Assembly: GCA_951394405.1 (NCBI GenBank)
Contig: OX596338.1
Span: forward strand, 1,054,001-1,118,000
Source: Coprinellus micaceus
Taxonomy: Eukaryota; Basidiomycota; Agaricomycetes; Agaricales; Psathyrellaceae
Length of the DNA stretch: 64,000 nt
Direction of reading: 5' to 3'
How positions within the stretch are numbered: the first letter of the stretch is position 1; every line of letters begins with the position of its first letter. The translations under genes were made by a program, and so were the position numbers. Of this stretch, positions 11,626 through 23,269 are shown in pieces. The notes beneath the pieces were generated by a model. That model was not told the DNA's origin and ran no database searches. It saw nothing but the letters and a program-made list of their open reading frames with translations.

Positions 11626-14600
11626 ATGTCCTCGACCATGGTGGCGTCTGCTCCTGGAGAGCCGGGACGAATGTCCCAGCTGCTTCCGACAGTAAAATGC
11701 TCGACATGTCATCGACCAGTGCCTCTCTCTGAGCTGGGGGACCACACATGTACAGCACCACCGCCAGTGCCTGCCCTACCCAAACCCTCGGTCTCGCCAA
11801 ACCAGATGAACAATTTGCTACCACCCAGACTTCAAGGCCGTGTCGCAAACCCACCCCCAGCTCAAGGAAATCCACCACGGGGACCCCCACCGCAACACCA
11901 GCGAATCAGTTCTGCAGCCTCGGAACGCCTCAGGGTCAACACCAATACCACCGGTCCAGCGAGTGCGGGGTTTCGGTCCAGTCCGCTGGCACGCTCGGGG
12001 TCTCTGCAAGTTGAAGACGATCCTACAAATTTAAGCGATCCATTTCGCGCCAGACCCCCCCAGACGGCTGATCCTCGCATGCGGAATAATTCGTTCTCTG
12101 CAGGCTTCTCGTCTCCTGCACCACCACGATCGGCTGGCTCACCACTAAACGGACCACCGCCTTCTCTAGATCAAAACAAATTTCCCCCTAGTCGTACCGG
12201 AACCCCACAGATGCCACCACCCAACTCAGCCCCGGTCGGTCTACCTACAAGCCCAAGATCTACAGGGCGGCCGAGCTTTAGTGGGGCAATGCCTCCGATC
12301 AATCGTAACGCGTCCCCTGCCCCTTCCCATATGTCCATCCCCCGAAACCAGCCTTCCCCCGCACCGTCTATGAACCGGAATGGTGGCCCTGGGTTCATGG
12401 GGGGGCCCAGAGGTCCCCCGTCGCAAGGTCCTCCCACTGGGCCCCCACCACTACGTCCCCACGGTCCCCCAAATCCCCAACCACCAGGGATGCCTCCCAA
12501 TAGACCGGGCCGCAATGGTGTCCCTTTTCCCGCTGGACCTCCCCAACAAGGGATGCCTCCCGCTCCGAGACCACCTTTCGCTGGGCACACCCCTCAGCGC
12601 TCGTACGCCCCATCTCTACCATCCGGTGGTCGCCCAGGCCACGTTATGGCCCCATCAACAGCATCTTTTGCCGGACCAGTTGCAGAGGACATCGATACTC
12701 GAAGTGGTGGAGAAGCGGGAATGGCGGGAGTGGGACGAAAGGGATTCGCGGCAGTTGCCCGGGCGGCTATGTTTGCAGCACCGCTTATGAGACCTCAAGG
12801 TCCACAAGATCAGTCCAGTCGCAGACCAGAAGCTCCAAGGTTCTTGGACATAGATGCTGCATCGAGATGTGAGTGAATCGCCTACTTGATGAAGTAATGA
12901 TGAACTCATCAAACACGTTTGCCTCCTGGGCCTATATTTACATAGCTACTGATACCCCTCCATTATCTGCGGGCTCTGGCTATTCTTCTTCGCGCTCACC
13001 TGGACCTCCTTCACCTCTAGCTCAAACACAATTCCCTCCTTCCGACCCCAACGCTGAGAAAATGCCTGGAAGGATACCCACACCACATAGGATCGACACT
13101 TCCGTTCCAAATCCGTCGACATCGAGCCAAACGCCGGTGGACAAGGACAAGACGCCCGTACCCTCTGGCACACCCGCCTCAGCCTTTGGCATCCGACTAC
13201 CCTTCTTTGAAAAGCTCAAGGGCATGGTTCCGGGATCGAATTCACCTGTGGACACCACACCAACCCTCACTACAACTTTCGACGCCCAACAAAAAGATAT
13301 CAACCAAATTGACCGGTCTACCCCTACGCCAACTCCACCGCAGCCTCGTCCAACTCCCCCTCCATCCTCTTCTTCCCACTCCCGTAACAAGTCCACATCA
13401 TCTTCTCGTCACAAACGCGATGATTCCGATGGATCAGAGTACAGTGGATTGGCGTATGCGGCCTCGACCGATTACGGTGACGACAATCGAAGCCGCACGA
13501 GTATGGCGAGCAGCCGCAGTGGCAGCCAAAGGAAGAGAGACCTACCGCCCGTACCGCCTCTCCCATCGAAAGATTTGTCTTCATCACCATCAGGTAACAA
13601 CCGAGGAGTGCACTTTTCATCATCATCAGTATCATCGTCCGCTGCTGGGAGGGATCGCAGCGATCCCATTCCCATTGGCAGATCACCACGCGATGTTGTA
13701 CGCCCTGGACATTCAAGGAATACGTCAACGTCTTCCTACTCCTCGACGTCGAGTGTCGACTCTCCGCCAAGTGGGGATGGGCCGAAAAGAAAGAACTCAA
13801 CGGCGATTGCCATGGCTCTCGGCTTGTCGCAAACACCGCCCGCAGATTATTCGAAACTTGGTGGGCCTGGTGGGCCTACTCGTATCAGCCGCCTGGAGCG
13901 CAAAGCAAGTGAGAGCAGCATTGGTAGCCGGAGTGTATACTCTCGTACGGCTAGTGTTGCTCCTGCTGCTGGTGCAAGCGCGTTCGATATGCTCGAGAAG
14001 ACGATGCTGAGAAACGACCGGGACGCACGGGAGAAGTCTAGGGAGCGAATGGGGAGGCCGAGAGCGGAAACCAATGCATCGGATATGTCTAAAAGTAGGT
14101 CGGTGGGATCGGTGAGGCAGAGGACGGCTGGAGGATCGAGTATGAGTGAGAGTGCGGGTGGACTGGCATATGCTGCGTCTGAGTATGGATCGGTGGCTGG
14201 GTCGGTTGCGTCTGGATCAAGGGCGCACAGGAGTAACACGGTTCAAGGCATTTCATCTCCCGAATCGAAAGCCCCTAAGTTACCAACTCGCGCGAAAACG
14301 ACAACTGCTGAGAATGCGAGTGGTTCTGCGGATGGTGCACCCCGGCCGAAGGAGAGGAGGAAGAAGGAGAAGGTGTGCGTGAAGTGTAGGAAGCTGATCG
14401 ACGATGGGAGGTGGATCCAGGTGGATACGGGGGGCATTTTGTGTGAACGGTGCTGGAAGAATATGTACCTTCCCAAGGTACGTTCTAGGACTTGGTCTCT
14501 CGTAAGGGTGGGGAGCTCGCGTTGACAACTATCTTAATTTCCGCCCATTAACTAGTGCCGCCGCTGCAATCTGCCAATCGAAAAGCAGGCCGTTTCTTCT

Positions 14601-15159
14601 TCAGATGGTCAGCTGAAGGGCAAGTATCACAAGGAGTGCTTCAACTGCCACACCTGCCATGTGAGTTGACTCCTCCACCTATTCACTTCGGACGCTGTCC
14701 ACCCCAGGTTCATTCAAGGCATTCATTTTACTGACAAGCCACGCTCTTTCTGTCTCTGAATAGAAACCATTCCCGGACAAGACGTTCTATGTATTTGATG
14801 GGAAGCCGTTCTGTGCATATCACTATCACGAAGCGAACGAGTCCCTGTGTGCGGCTGCGCGTTGTGGGCAGCCGATTGAGGGGCCGTGTGCTGTGTCGCA
14901 TGCTGGGGACCGATACCACCCTGATTGCATGACTTGCGAATACCCTGGATACCCGGAGTGTAGGGAGAGGCTTAGGGAGTACTTTGAGGTGGATGGGAGG
15001 ATGCTGTGTGAGAGACATGCTAGCTCGGGAGCGGATGATGAGGGAGAGTGGGCAAGTACGAAGGCGACGAGGAGGATTACAAGGTTTATCGACCTGAATG
15101 CCACCAACAATGGTGGAGGCGGCGGTGGTGGCGATGCCGGGGATAGTGGCTTACGATAG
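11626..15159 (+). CDS. paxillin-type LIM domain protein
   Basis: Four exons, 11626-12868, 12946-14477, 14556-14660 and 14764-15159, encode 1091 aa. LIM domains bind two zinc ions each and mediate protein contacts, in fungi typically at sites of polarised growth or actin rings. The N-terminus has a small Cys/His motif (KCSTCH...GDHTC, residues about 24-42). It is followed by some 800 residues of Pro-, Ser- and Gly-rich disordered sequence with PPxxP-like runs, where SH3 contacts are possible. LIM-type pairs then begin: CVKC...CERC near residue 890-915, CRRC...HKECFNCHTCHKPF, FCAYHYHE, and CGQPIE...HPDCMTCEYP ending in LCERH. The protein ends in a Gly run and DAGDSGLR. Size and arrangement resemble fungal Pxl1-like proteins, but the exact orthology is inferred. 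The intron after exon 1 falls in low-complexity sequence and its acceptor is the least certain. Confidence 0.8.
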
Positions 15160-15877
15160 GGGCTGGAGGATGAAGTGATTTTGCTTGGTGACGTGGGTGT
15201 TGTTGTACTGTCGGCGCTCGATAGCGTTGTCCGCCATTCATTCGTTCAACGGCTTTTTTCTAACCATTTTCTATTCACTTCTCGTTCTCCCTTGACACCC
15301 TGCGATACCTCCTCACCAATTTCATTTTACGTTTCCCTCCGACATTCATTCTTGTGCCTCCATCTGATATTCCACCTTTTCATATTCATTCGACTCAGCG
15401 ATATGTAGCGCATCTGCGGCAAGACTTTCGTTACGGCACACACTTTGGACATTCTATCCTTCTTATACCTCTTCTCTATTGTATCTTAACCCGGCGGGCG
15501 TTTCGTCCCCTCGTCTGTATTGATTTAACCAGGTTTTGTGCCTTTAGGCACTGGGACATACCCTTTCTCTGATTGTACGTTTCGTTCCACTCGCTTCTTC
15601 CAGTCTATCGTTGAGGTTTCCCTTCACTTAACCGATCGCCTCCCTCAGCCCTCCTATCGATATCGCTTATCACACCCTCTCTATCTCTGTTCCACCGGCG
15701 GCTTCACCCCTTTCAACTATCATACATCTCGGTCGGCTCCGTTATCCGTAATAAACGAGTTCTGCAACTTTTTTAGTACCGCCCCCGGTCTGTTTGCGAG
15801 GTGGACACAGATCCTGTTTGGCGTCCACTGGTCGATCCGACCTCTGACTCCCGACTTGAGGCGACTGGCCCCTGCTG
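15160..15877. other. T/C-rich interval between LIM gene and split F-box gene
   Basis: The sequence is strongly pyrimidine-rich on the plus strand and carries no supported frame. It most likely combines the 3' UTR of the LIM gene and the promoter, plus possibly a very short first exon, of the F-box gene. The paralogous F-box genes have a tiny first exon followed by an intron ending in CCAG|CTC. The same CCAG|CTC context occurs here at about 15919, so the annotated start at 15878 may be replaced by an upstream mini-exon. Confidence 0.35.
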
Positions 15878-17237
15878 ATGAGGGCGCCATCATCAAATAA
15901 GCGCCCGTGCTCGGGCCAGCTCGCAAACGGAGCGGACCATGAAAGGCTACAGGGTTTTGGTCGCCACCTCATCGAGTCCCTGAGAGAGGGGTATTCAAAC
16001 CAATTGGCGGTTCTTCGGAGTATAATCTCAGCTGAAGCGGGCAATGGGGATCGCATCACTCTAATCTTACGACGTGCGGAGCGGATATACCAAGTTCGCT
16101 TGGCTGTTTGCTCGAGCATTCACGCTGCTTGGAGGAAGGTCCCATTGGAACTATGGGACAAGGTATTCGGCTATTACTTGGCAGCGATCCGGGGCCCAGG
16201 ACTTGATCCCTTTAGGCGACGTGGGGCGGACCCTGACAAGTTGGCCATGTTCGCTCCAAGTACCTTGGGTGCCGTCTGCAAGGCGTGGAGAAGCATCGTC
16301 GCGTCATCATCGACGGTGTGGGCGGATGTAACCCTTTCGCGCGCGCCAGTAAAGGGGAGCGACAGACGCCGTCCTCCACTCTTGCGGTCTCCCCTTGTCA
16401 TCCCCATTCTCACACGCCTTGGCCGACTTGCAAAGCAATCCCTACCTTGGTCCTTGACGATTGCCGATGGCAGGCTGTCGGAATCGTCAACGCAGGATGG
16501 CGTCGCCTTTCCTCTTTTTCTTGAAAGCCAGACGGCTCTGCGCTTTCTCGAGCGCTTGCGCATTCGTGCCACTCACTGTCCACTGAATCTCAGCGATATG
16601 ACGATCCCGTCAGTCACATCGCTCGTTGTAGATGCGGGGGGTCCAGGGTTCGCCGACATCCCTGACCTACCCAATCTCACAAAGGCCGCCTTCGTTAACA
16701 TGGTGGTTGATGGACGCTTCGTTACCCATAACCCATGGGCATCCCTTACCCACCTTTTCATCGGAAATCGCCTCAACCCGCAGCATGTAAACACTGTCCT
16801 TCGATTATGCCCAGCCCTTCGAAAAGCTTGCTTTTGGTTGAATGAGCACCGCTCATCTACCAGCCCATGGCAAAGCCCTGCACCTCAGGCCTCGACTACT
16901 CGGTCCCCCTTGGAGGAGTTGGACATTGCCTGCGGGAGGTGGGATATGGGTCCGACCTCGCTGTCCTTCGATGGCCTTTCCTTTCCGTCCATTACGCGAT
17001 TGCGTATCTTTTTCAACGACCATTGGGTGACACTGGATCGATCCCAAACACATTCCTTCGTCAATCTAACCCACCTGACATTGGTCGGAGGAGCCTCGTC
17101 CCATAAGCTCGTTTCCTTCCTGGATACATGCCCCTTCCTCCAGGACCTATTTGCCTGCGTGGAGGATTCAACTTTCAGTGCATACGTCGGAGCGTTAACC
17201 CTACGTCCGACTAACGCGAAGGCCCAACAACTCCATA

Positions 17238-17245
17238 CCTTAGGC
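17238..17245. repeat. 8-bp target site duplication, left of copy 1
   Basis: CCTTAGGC is repeated at 22659-22666 directly outside the other terminus. Confidence 0.9.
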
Positions 17246-17358
17246 CAGGGGGCTGCCACCGGAGAAATGAGCGACAGCATGATGGCTCGACCCCCGTGGG
17301 AATAGGGTGTCTGGGGTCCTCGTCCCGATTTGGGTTTCGCTCCGATCAACTTCCTTTT
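17246..17358 (+). repeat. terminal inverted repeat, left end of copy 1
   Basis: The 113 bp match the reverse complement of 22546-22658 except at positions 3 and 82. Pairing stops where one side reads CCTTTTCC and the other CCTTTTGA. Confidence 0.9.
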
Positions 17359-17414
17359 CCGTACATAGGGGTAGCAACAGATCTCTCGCCCGTACCAGCG
17401 CGCACGAAATATAG

Positions 17415-20400
17415 CTACTTATTCTCCACCCCAGTGCCCTCCTCCGCTATTTGACGGCTGCGTTTGATGGGTGAAGGATTCCTTGAGGCCCTGGACAGCT
17501 GCGAGACGTCGGATAGGCCCCGATCTCGTTTGCGTCGGGGGTTTGCAGTACCCAATGCTTCAGGTGAGTGGTCGCCGGGCTGTGGTGCATCCGAGCTCGT
17601 GTTTGGGATGTCAAACTTTTTTCTGTGCGTCTTGTAGACCTCCTGTGCAATACCCAATGCGATCTCCTCTTTACTCGTCACGTGGGCTCTCCTCGTCATC
17701 TCCAGAGGGATTTCGGGATGTGTGGTGGTGTTTTCCGAGTCAAGGTGGCAGTCGACAAGATGGTGATAGAAGTTGTATTTCCACAGGGTAGGATGTTGGC
17801 CCGAGCGATTAGGATGGCACATGGTGCATTGAATCGGCACATTTGTGGATGGTGATGAGCTGGTGAAGTCGCACGCCGAGTTGTAGTTCATTCCAGCGTA
17901 GTGGTACTGGCATGTTGAGAACATATTCGCTTTTTCTTTGCCCTTTACCGTTGACATCTTCACCTCCGTCCTACAGCCGGCATCCGGAAGCCCACACCAC
18001 CCACATGGATCCAAACCAACCTTTCAGGTAACATTAGTATGCTTGGTGAGTTATAGGAATTATTCACGCACCTCAGGTCCTCTGGGGAGCCAGGGATCGG
18101 CAACGCGCCGATGCGATCGAAGAATGTGGTGGCCGACATGATTCCGCATTTGGCCCAATTGCTTTCGCTTTCCACAGAGCTTGCAGGGAACTTGGGTGAG
18201 CCGGTCGTACTGCTCGGTCTTCAGGATAATAGGGGCATTCTCGATGTGTAAGGATACAGTGGGTGCGGGGTTTTCAACCGGATCGGAAGGTGAAAAGTGC
18301 ATGGGAAGCGATGCGGCAGCACCATCGACTTCGATGAGTGAGTGCAGGCTGCTGATGATGTCGTTGCTGTCCGGCTTCATATCCGCATAGATTTCTTCCA
18401 TTGTGGCCTTCAATGTACTGTGATTGAAAGACCATTGGAGGTCTTGGCTTCCATCGCCATCGAGTGAAGGCCCGTTCGGTGCGATCGGGTAGAATTGATC
18501 GCCCCTGATGCGAATTGCGAAATGCTTCTGTGTAATGGGTTGTCCCTTCTCGGTAGGTTGAAGTTGAAGATACTCCCCAGACCAATGCCATCGCAAATTC
18601 CCCTCCTCCGACACCTTCGGCTTCAGCTCCATGAGCTGGACCGCAATTGATACATCTGGTGATGCCAACTCCTCTTCGGGGACTGACTGAAGATTAGTTT
18701 TCGAGTTTGCACCACGACGGAAGTTGAGTGGCTCGGCGAGTGCCAATGAGATGTGCTCTCCAGACCGTACCAGAATTGCCCCAGGATCCCCCATCGCAAC
18801 GTGCCCCTCTTTGTCCGAAAACATCTTATCTGCCTGCTCCCGCTTCCGCTTCCGCGCATGCTCCGATCCCTCGAGAGTATCTCCACGAACTCGGAAGGTA
18901 CGGCTCGCAACCTTGCGTGCAGCGTCACTGGTAACGAGGTACTGTGCCACTAGGGTGTGCTTGGAGCGCTCCTTTCCAGACTCGTCCACCATATATGATC
19001 TCCCCTTCGTGACATCGCTCAACGGGTTTAATTGATGGTGATTGGCGCGCGTGGCGACGTCGCTTTCATCGTCGTCGTCTCCACTCTGGTCATCCTCTCC
19101 ACCTAATTCACTTGCTCCATCGTCTTCATCAGCAGGGCTTAGGTCAGTGGAATCCACCGGGTCATTCTGTGGTGGTACAGCGGGCCCAGAGGTTGCTTCC
19201 GAGGTGTTGCCGGTGTCCGCAATATCCTCAGGCTCAACGTCCTCATCCTGATGGCTGGTTCCGATATACTCGCCAGTGGGGCGCAAGTGATCGACATCTG
19301 GCTTGGAGAAAAGTGAGATGAAGTCTTCTTTCTCTTGAAAATATTCCTCCAGGAGTTGGTTGGCTGTGTCTCGTCCAGCAAGGTATTCCTTCTCGATGTT
19401 GACTCCATCAAGGCTGACATCACCAACCCACGAGCGAGGATTAACGTGGTCTATGCCGGACGCATTGGTGAGATTTAGGCGTCGGTGTCCCATGCTCAGC
19501 TGAGGATGGCGTTCGAATATCGCGTTGATCTCCGTACCAATAGCAAGCTTGTGTGCGAGCTGCAAGATGTCGAAGTTGTTCCCGTGATCCTGAGTGCGAG
19601 CAGCGCCAAATACCGTCTCCAGACGATCTGTCCCATCCAGAATAATGTGGTATTTTCCAGATGGGTTGTTTATCTGGAGGCGAGCGGCGGTGAAAAATAT
19701 ATTCTTCACTATCGCTTGGGAGTCCGCATAGAGAGCGCCCCGCATAAAACCAGATCCGTTTCTCCGGTAAAGCGCCGTGAGAAGGTGAGAGTAGGTGGAG
19801 AGCGACCGTAGCTGCTCGGAAAGGGTCATTTGAACCCGGATGAAGGGAAGGAGGAAGAATCCGAGCAGCTTCGCAACAAAGGCAATGTCCTTCACCTTCC
19901 GAAGAATACTCTGCATTGTGACGCTGTCGTTGGGGATTGAGGGGTTTATTTCAAGTAAAGCCTCGAGCAGTTTCACTGCGGCGGGGACGTTCTGCTTGTC
20001 CTTGGGATTCAGTAGGGCGTGAGCATCGGCGGGAGACTTGTTCTGGAGTGTGATGAGAGCCTGGTAGATATGATCCGTCGTCACGCTGGACTTGTTGACC
20101 TGAACACCAGTCGATGAACGAAGCCAAGTAGCGAAGCGCTTGATCACATGCTTGAAATCACATGTGCCAAGCACGCCACCAGGGCCAGTCCGCGTATTGA
20201 GACCTGGAAGGCGATAGAGGAGTTGCCCGAGCTTGGATGATGGGTCTAGCACCTCGCGATGGCAAAGACTAAATCTAGCCTTGCGAAACGTAGATGCACC
20301 ATCCGTTGCGATGACCGTGATCGGGCCATGGCGTGCTGCACCATGCTCGCTCGCATTGTACGTCTTCAACACGGTGTCAATCCACTCGACCAAATCCTCC

Positions 20401-22424
20401 CACTTCTCCTTCTTGCACGTCGATGAGACCACGATTGGGGAGGGAAAATAATTATCCTCTCCGGTTACGGGTGCTAGAGCAACGACTGTCGCTTCCTTCC
20501 CATGATGGCACTTTCCGCTGTGCAAACTGGCCTCGATCTTCTGGAGATCAGCAATAGAATTAAGCTGGCAGTGGGCTACGCCGGTGTTGCAAACGTGCTC
20601 ACGGCACAGCCCCAGCACACAGTTCCGGTTTGCGTCGTAGCGAGGTACTTCTTCCAGTGCGATGTCGTCAATGAGAAGCGCCTGGCCAATGCCGATATCC
20701 TTCGGGGGTTGCCGACCGTCCGGCCCAAAGAACTCCCCCAGGTTCAAGGTCACATCGCTACTTGATGGAACTCCAACAGACGGCCAGAGCTCAGGAATAC
20801 GCTTGCGACGACGTAGTGTTGAGCGTGACGGATAGCCCTCAACCCTTCCGAGCGCATAAAGAAGACGAGGGCCACCTTCTAGACGGACGAGATTAGCAAC
20901 ATCGAGCTCGTAGTCCGACCACGGCTCTCGCACTCGAAGTTTCCCACTTGCGGCAAGAACCAGCTTGTTCAGCATCGTACTAGTCGAGTCCCCTCGCCGA
21001 ATGCATGTCTTGAGAATTCGGGATACTGCAGGGATTTTGTTTTGGGAGATATATATCAGCATCTTCTGCGATGCCTTTTGGGCGCTTGTTAAGGTTGAAA
21101 TTCGCCGTTTCTGATTGAGAGTCTGTGAAATCGTGTTGGTGAGTTATTAACTATACACAAGAAGTGATATTTACCTGGAGGCGTAGTCTATTAATCTCAG
21201 CCTTTTGGCGCCGTGCTAAACGAGTCATTTGCGCATGCGAGAAGTACTTGTACTGGGTTTCGGGTGGGAGATCATCCTTTGATGCCCGGTCCAAGAGTTT
21301 GCGAAGGTAATTGCTATTGCCAAGTCGGGCACACCTAGTGCATGTCCCACCCTCTTCCTCGCCTGGCAAGAGCCCGTAACGGCATTTGTTGGACCGCAAA
21401 ACTAGGTGGTCGTCCGCTTCGACTCTGAGAAGCTGGTAGGGCACTTTTGTATCGACGTGCAGCTGATATGCGTATGTCGTCCAGATAGGTCCAGCTGTCC
21501 ATTTCACTCGCTGACCTTTACAAGGGGTGCCAGGGATTTGGCTCGCCCTCCTGCATTCAGTGTGATTGGGGCTGTCCTCGTCTGACGAGCTACTCCCAGT
21601 GTCGGACTCCGATGAGGAAGCACCTCCTTCCTTATCAGGCGAGGGCGTGCGGCGGTCGAACCAGTCCCCATCACCTTCGGGTTGTGGATCTCCTGCATGA
21701 ATTGGAGGGCGCTGGGTTGCTTCTACACCTGCTTCGTCAGGTGGAGATGACGGAGGTAGGTCCCTGCGCTCCGTGTGGGCATTACGGGGAGTTGCTGGTG
21801 TTGATTGCATCGGAGTGCGAGTAGAATAGATTGGGTTCCCTTTGTCATATACTTCCCCAAAGAGATCGTTGAATAGCTCCATGTTTTGTGGGCGCGGAGG
21901 GGGAGTGACCTGCCGCTCAGTCATTTGAGTACCAAATCTCGCAACCCTCTGGGCTTCCAGGGAATCAAACAGCTCTGTTTCCATCGTTGGGGCAGTAAAT
22001 GTAGAACCTGAGGCTATCAGGGTACTGTTATGGTGCGTACATAATTTAAGCCTGTATATGGCGCACCTTGACCGGCAGAGGTATGAAATAGTCTAGCTAC
22101 CATCGCGTTTGCGTCCGCAACGACACGCTTTTGGGCTGTTTGTACGATTCCTCGAGAGACTCTGCCCACACATGCCCCCTTACCCCTGTGGCTGGTGAGA
22201 CCAGCCGTGGAGCGTTTTTGCGTGCCCATAATTTTAATCGGATAATTGCAGAGGTCGCAGAGTATGTATTCGACCCTAGATTGACCACTGTCATCGACAT
22301 AGATATCCAGTAGAACCTGCTCGCCGCCCTCGCCAGGGAGATTATAGGAGACTTGAATTGCATGATCATGGAGTGTGAGATTTGCAAGCTTGGGAGGCAT
22401 GGTGGGGAAGGTTGATTGGTGCAT
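17415..22424 (-). CDS. P/THAP9-like transposase, copy 1
   Basis: Four exons in mirror image of copy 2 (22424-22067, 22007-21175, 21122-18072, 18020-17415) give a 1615-aa product. It should catalyse cut-and-paste movement of the element. Near the N-terminus a CDLCNYPIKI...SHRGKGAC cluster suggests a C2HC-type DNA-binding finger. An acidic Ser/Pro-rich linker and a CRYGLLPG...CTRCARL cluster follow. The catalytic core shows LLIDDIALEEV (D549/D550), IATDGAS (D671), GTCDFKHVIKRF (D719) and GTDRLETVFGAARTQDHG (E899). The order and context fit P-element/THAP9 transposases. An acidic stretch and a C-terminal CKLCGKRKQLG...HVGHH and CGWCGLPDAGC zinc-binding region close the protein. The reading frame has no internal stop, so it may be functional. 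Confidence 0.85.
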
Positions 22425-22545
22425 TATCTTCCGATATCGACAGTGTATCTATCATTCCTGAAAAACTACGGATAAACTTCCTTCTTCTATGTTGACGCTC
22501 TCATGGCGATGAAGCAGTGAGCGACTCAGGGGCACTTCTTTACTC

Positions 22546-22658
22546 AAAAGGAAGTTGATCGGAGCGAAACCCAAATAGGGACGAGGACCCCAGACACCCT
22601 ATTCCCACGGGGGTCGAGCCATCATGCTGTCGCTCATTTCTCCGGTGGCAGCCCCTTG
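22546..22658 (-). repeat. terminal inverted repeat, right end of copy 1
   Basis: Inverted partner of 17246-17358; it ends in GGCAGCCCCTTG at the target duplication. Confidence 0.9.
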
Positions 22659-22666
22659 CCTTAGGC
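22659..22666. repeat. 8-bp target site duplication, right of copy 1
   Basis: CCTTAGGC, identical to 17238-17245. Confidence 0.9.
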
Positions 22667-23269
22667 CTCCTTTGCGCCATTGATACGTCCCGATTTCAAC
22701 AACCGCCAGGGAGAGGGCCGGACCTAGTCCAATCCCTGTATAACCTCGCTTCCTCCCGACTGCAAAGCCCCGCAGGACCCCACACCCCAGCTAGGCTCAG
22801 GAGATTCGTAGTGAGGCTCGCACATTTCACTGACTCGTTTACATTGTTCGCGGCCCCAACCGATCCTCCAGAGGATCCAATGACCTTCCTCCGACGCGTC
22901 AAGGGTACATTGTGCGATATACTGGAACCTTTCACGGCCTCTGGACTAGAGCTATCCGTCGAGGTAACGGACCAGCGGGTGAGGTTCTACCCGTTCGAAG
23001 CCGGAAAATGGAATGGAGTGAAACACTGGGACGACGGTGTGACGGACTTCTTGGACGGCTATTGGGAGTATTCGACCGCAATGCCACCTATTTCAGCTTT
23101 ATGACGGACTATTTTCTTTGATTGCGTTGGACGTTCAGAATAGATAGCAAATCGCCAGTAGAATCCGACCTGTGATTTTTTTAAATCTCAATACGAAATG
23201 TACAGTAGGAGCAAGGCCAACTTGAAGGCACTCACCGACTGAAGATAGAAGATAGATGATGTGATATGT

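Larger units (their letters stand above)
17246..22658 (-). mobile_element. P-element-like DNA transposon, copy 1 (5413 bp)
   Basis: The element begins CAGGGGGCTGCC and ends GGCAGCCCCTTG. Its termini are 113-bp inverted repeats with two visible mismatches. It is flanked by the 8-bp direct repeat CCTTAGGC (17238-17245 and 22659-22666). It contains a single spliced gene on the minus strand. An 8-bp target duplication together with a DDE pattern like that of P/THAP9 transposases favours the P superfamily; hAT and KDZ elements also make 8-bp duplications, so the class rests on the protein. Copy 2 at 28644-34056 has exactly the same length in opposite orientation. Confidence 0.9.
15878..23104 (+). 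pseudogene. F-box/LRR-like gene split by DNA transposon insertion
   Basis: The 5' part (15878-17245) and 3' part (22667-23104) belong to one F-box-family gene. The F-box-like segment is AAWRKVPLELWDKVFGYYL followed by VCKAWRSIVASSSTVWADV. The body holds irregular leucine-rich blocks (ASLTHLFIGN, SFVNLTHLTLVGG). The C-terminus, KHWDDGVTDFLDGYWEY, matches the ends of the genes at 45959-47875 and 49340-51226. A 5413-bp element with an 8-bp target duplication sits between the parts. In the present sequence translation runs on into the terminal inverted repeat and stops after about 20 foreign residues, so the C-terminal third is lost. The native frame stays open across the pre-insertion site. F-box proteins recruit substrates to SCF ubiquitin ligases; the substrate here is unknown. 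Confidence 0.85.

Noticed and set aside
13186..14010. 274-codon frame overlapping the LIM gene
   Set aside because: It is a +1 shadow of the Ser/Pro-rich LIM exon with no independent features.
17246..22658. Classification as a KDZ (Kyakuja-Dileera-Zisupton) or hAT element
   Set aside because: The 8-bp target duplication would allow it, but the YDxxC and other KDZ signatures and the hAT dimerisation motif were not seen, while P/THAP9-like motifs were.
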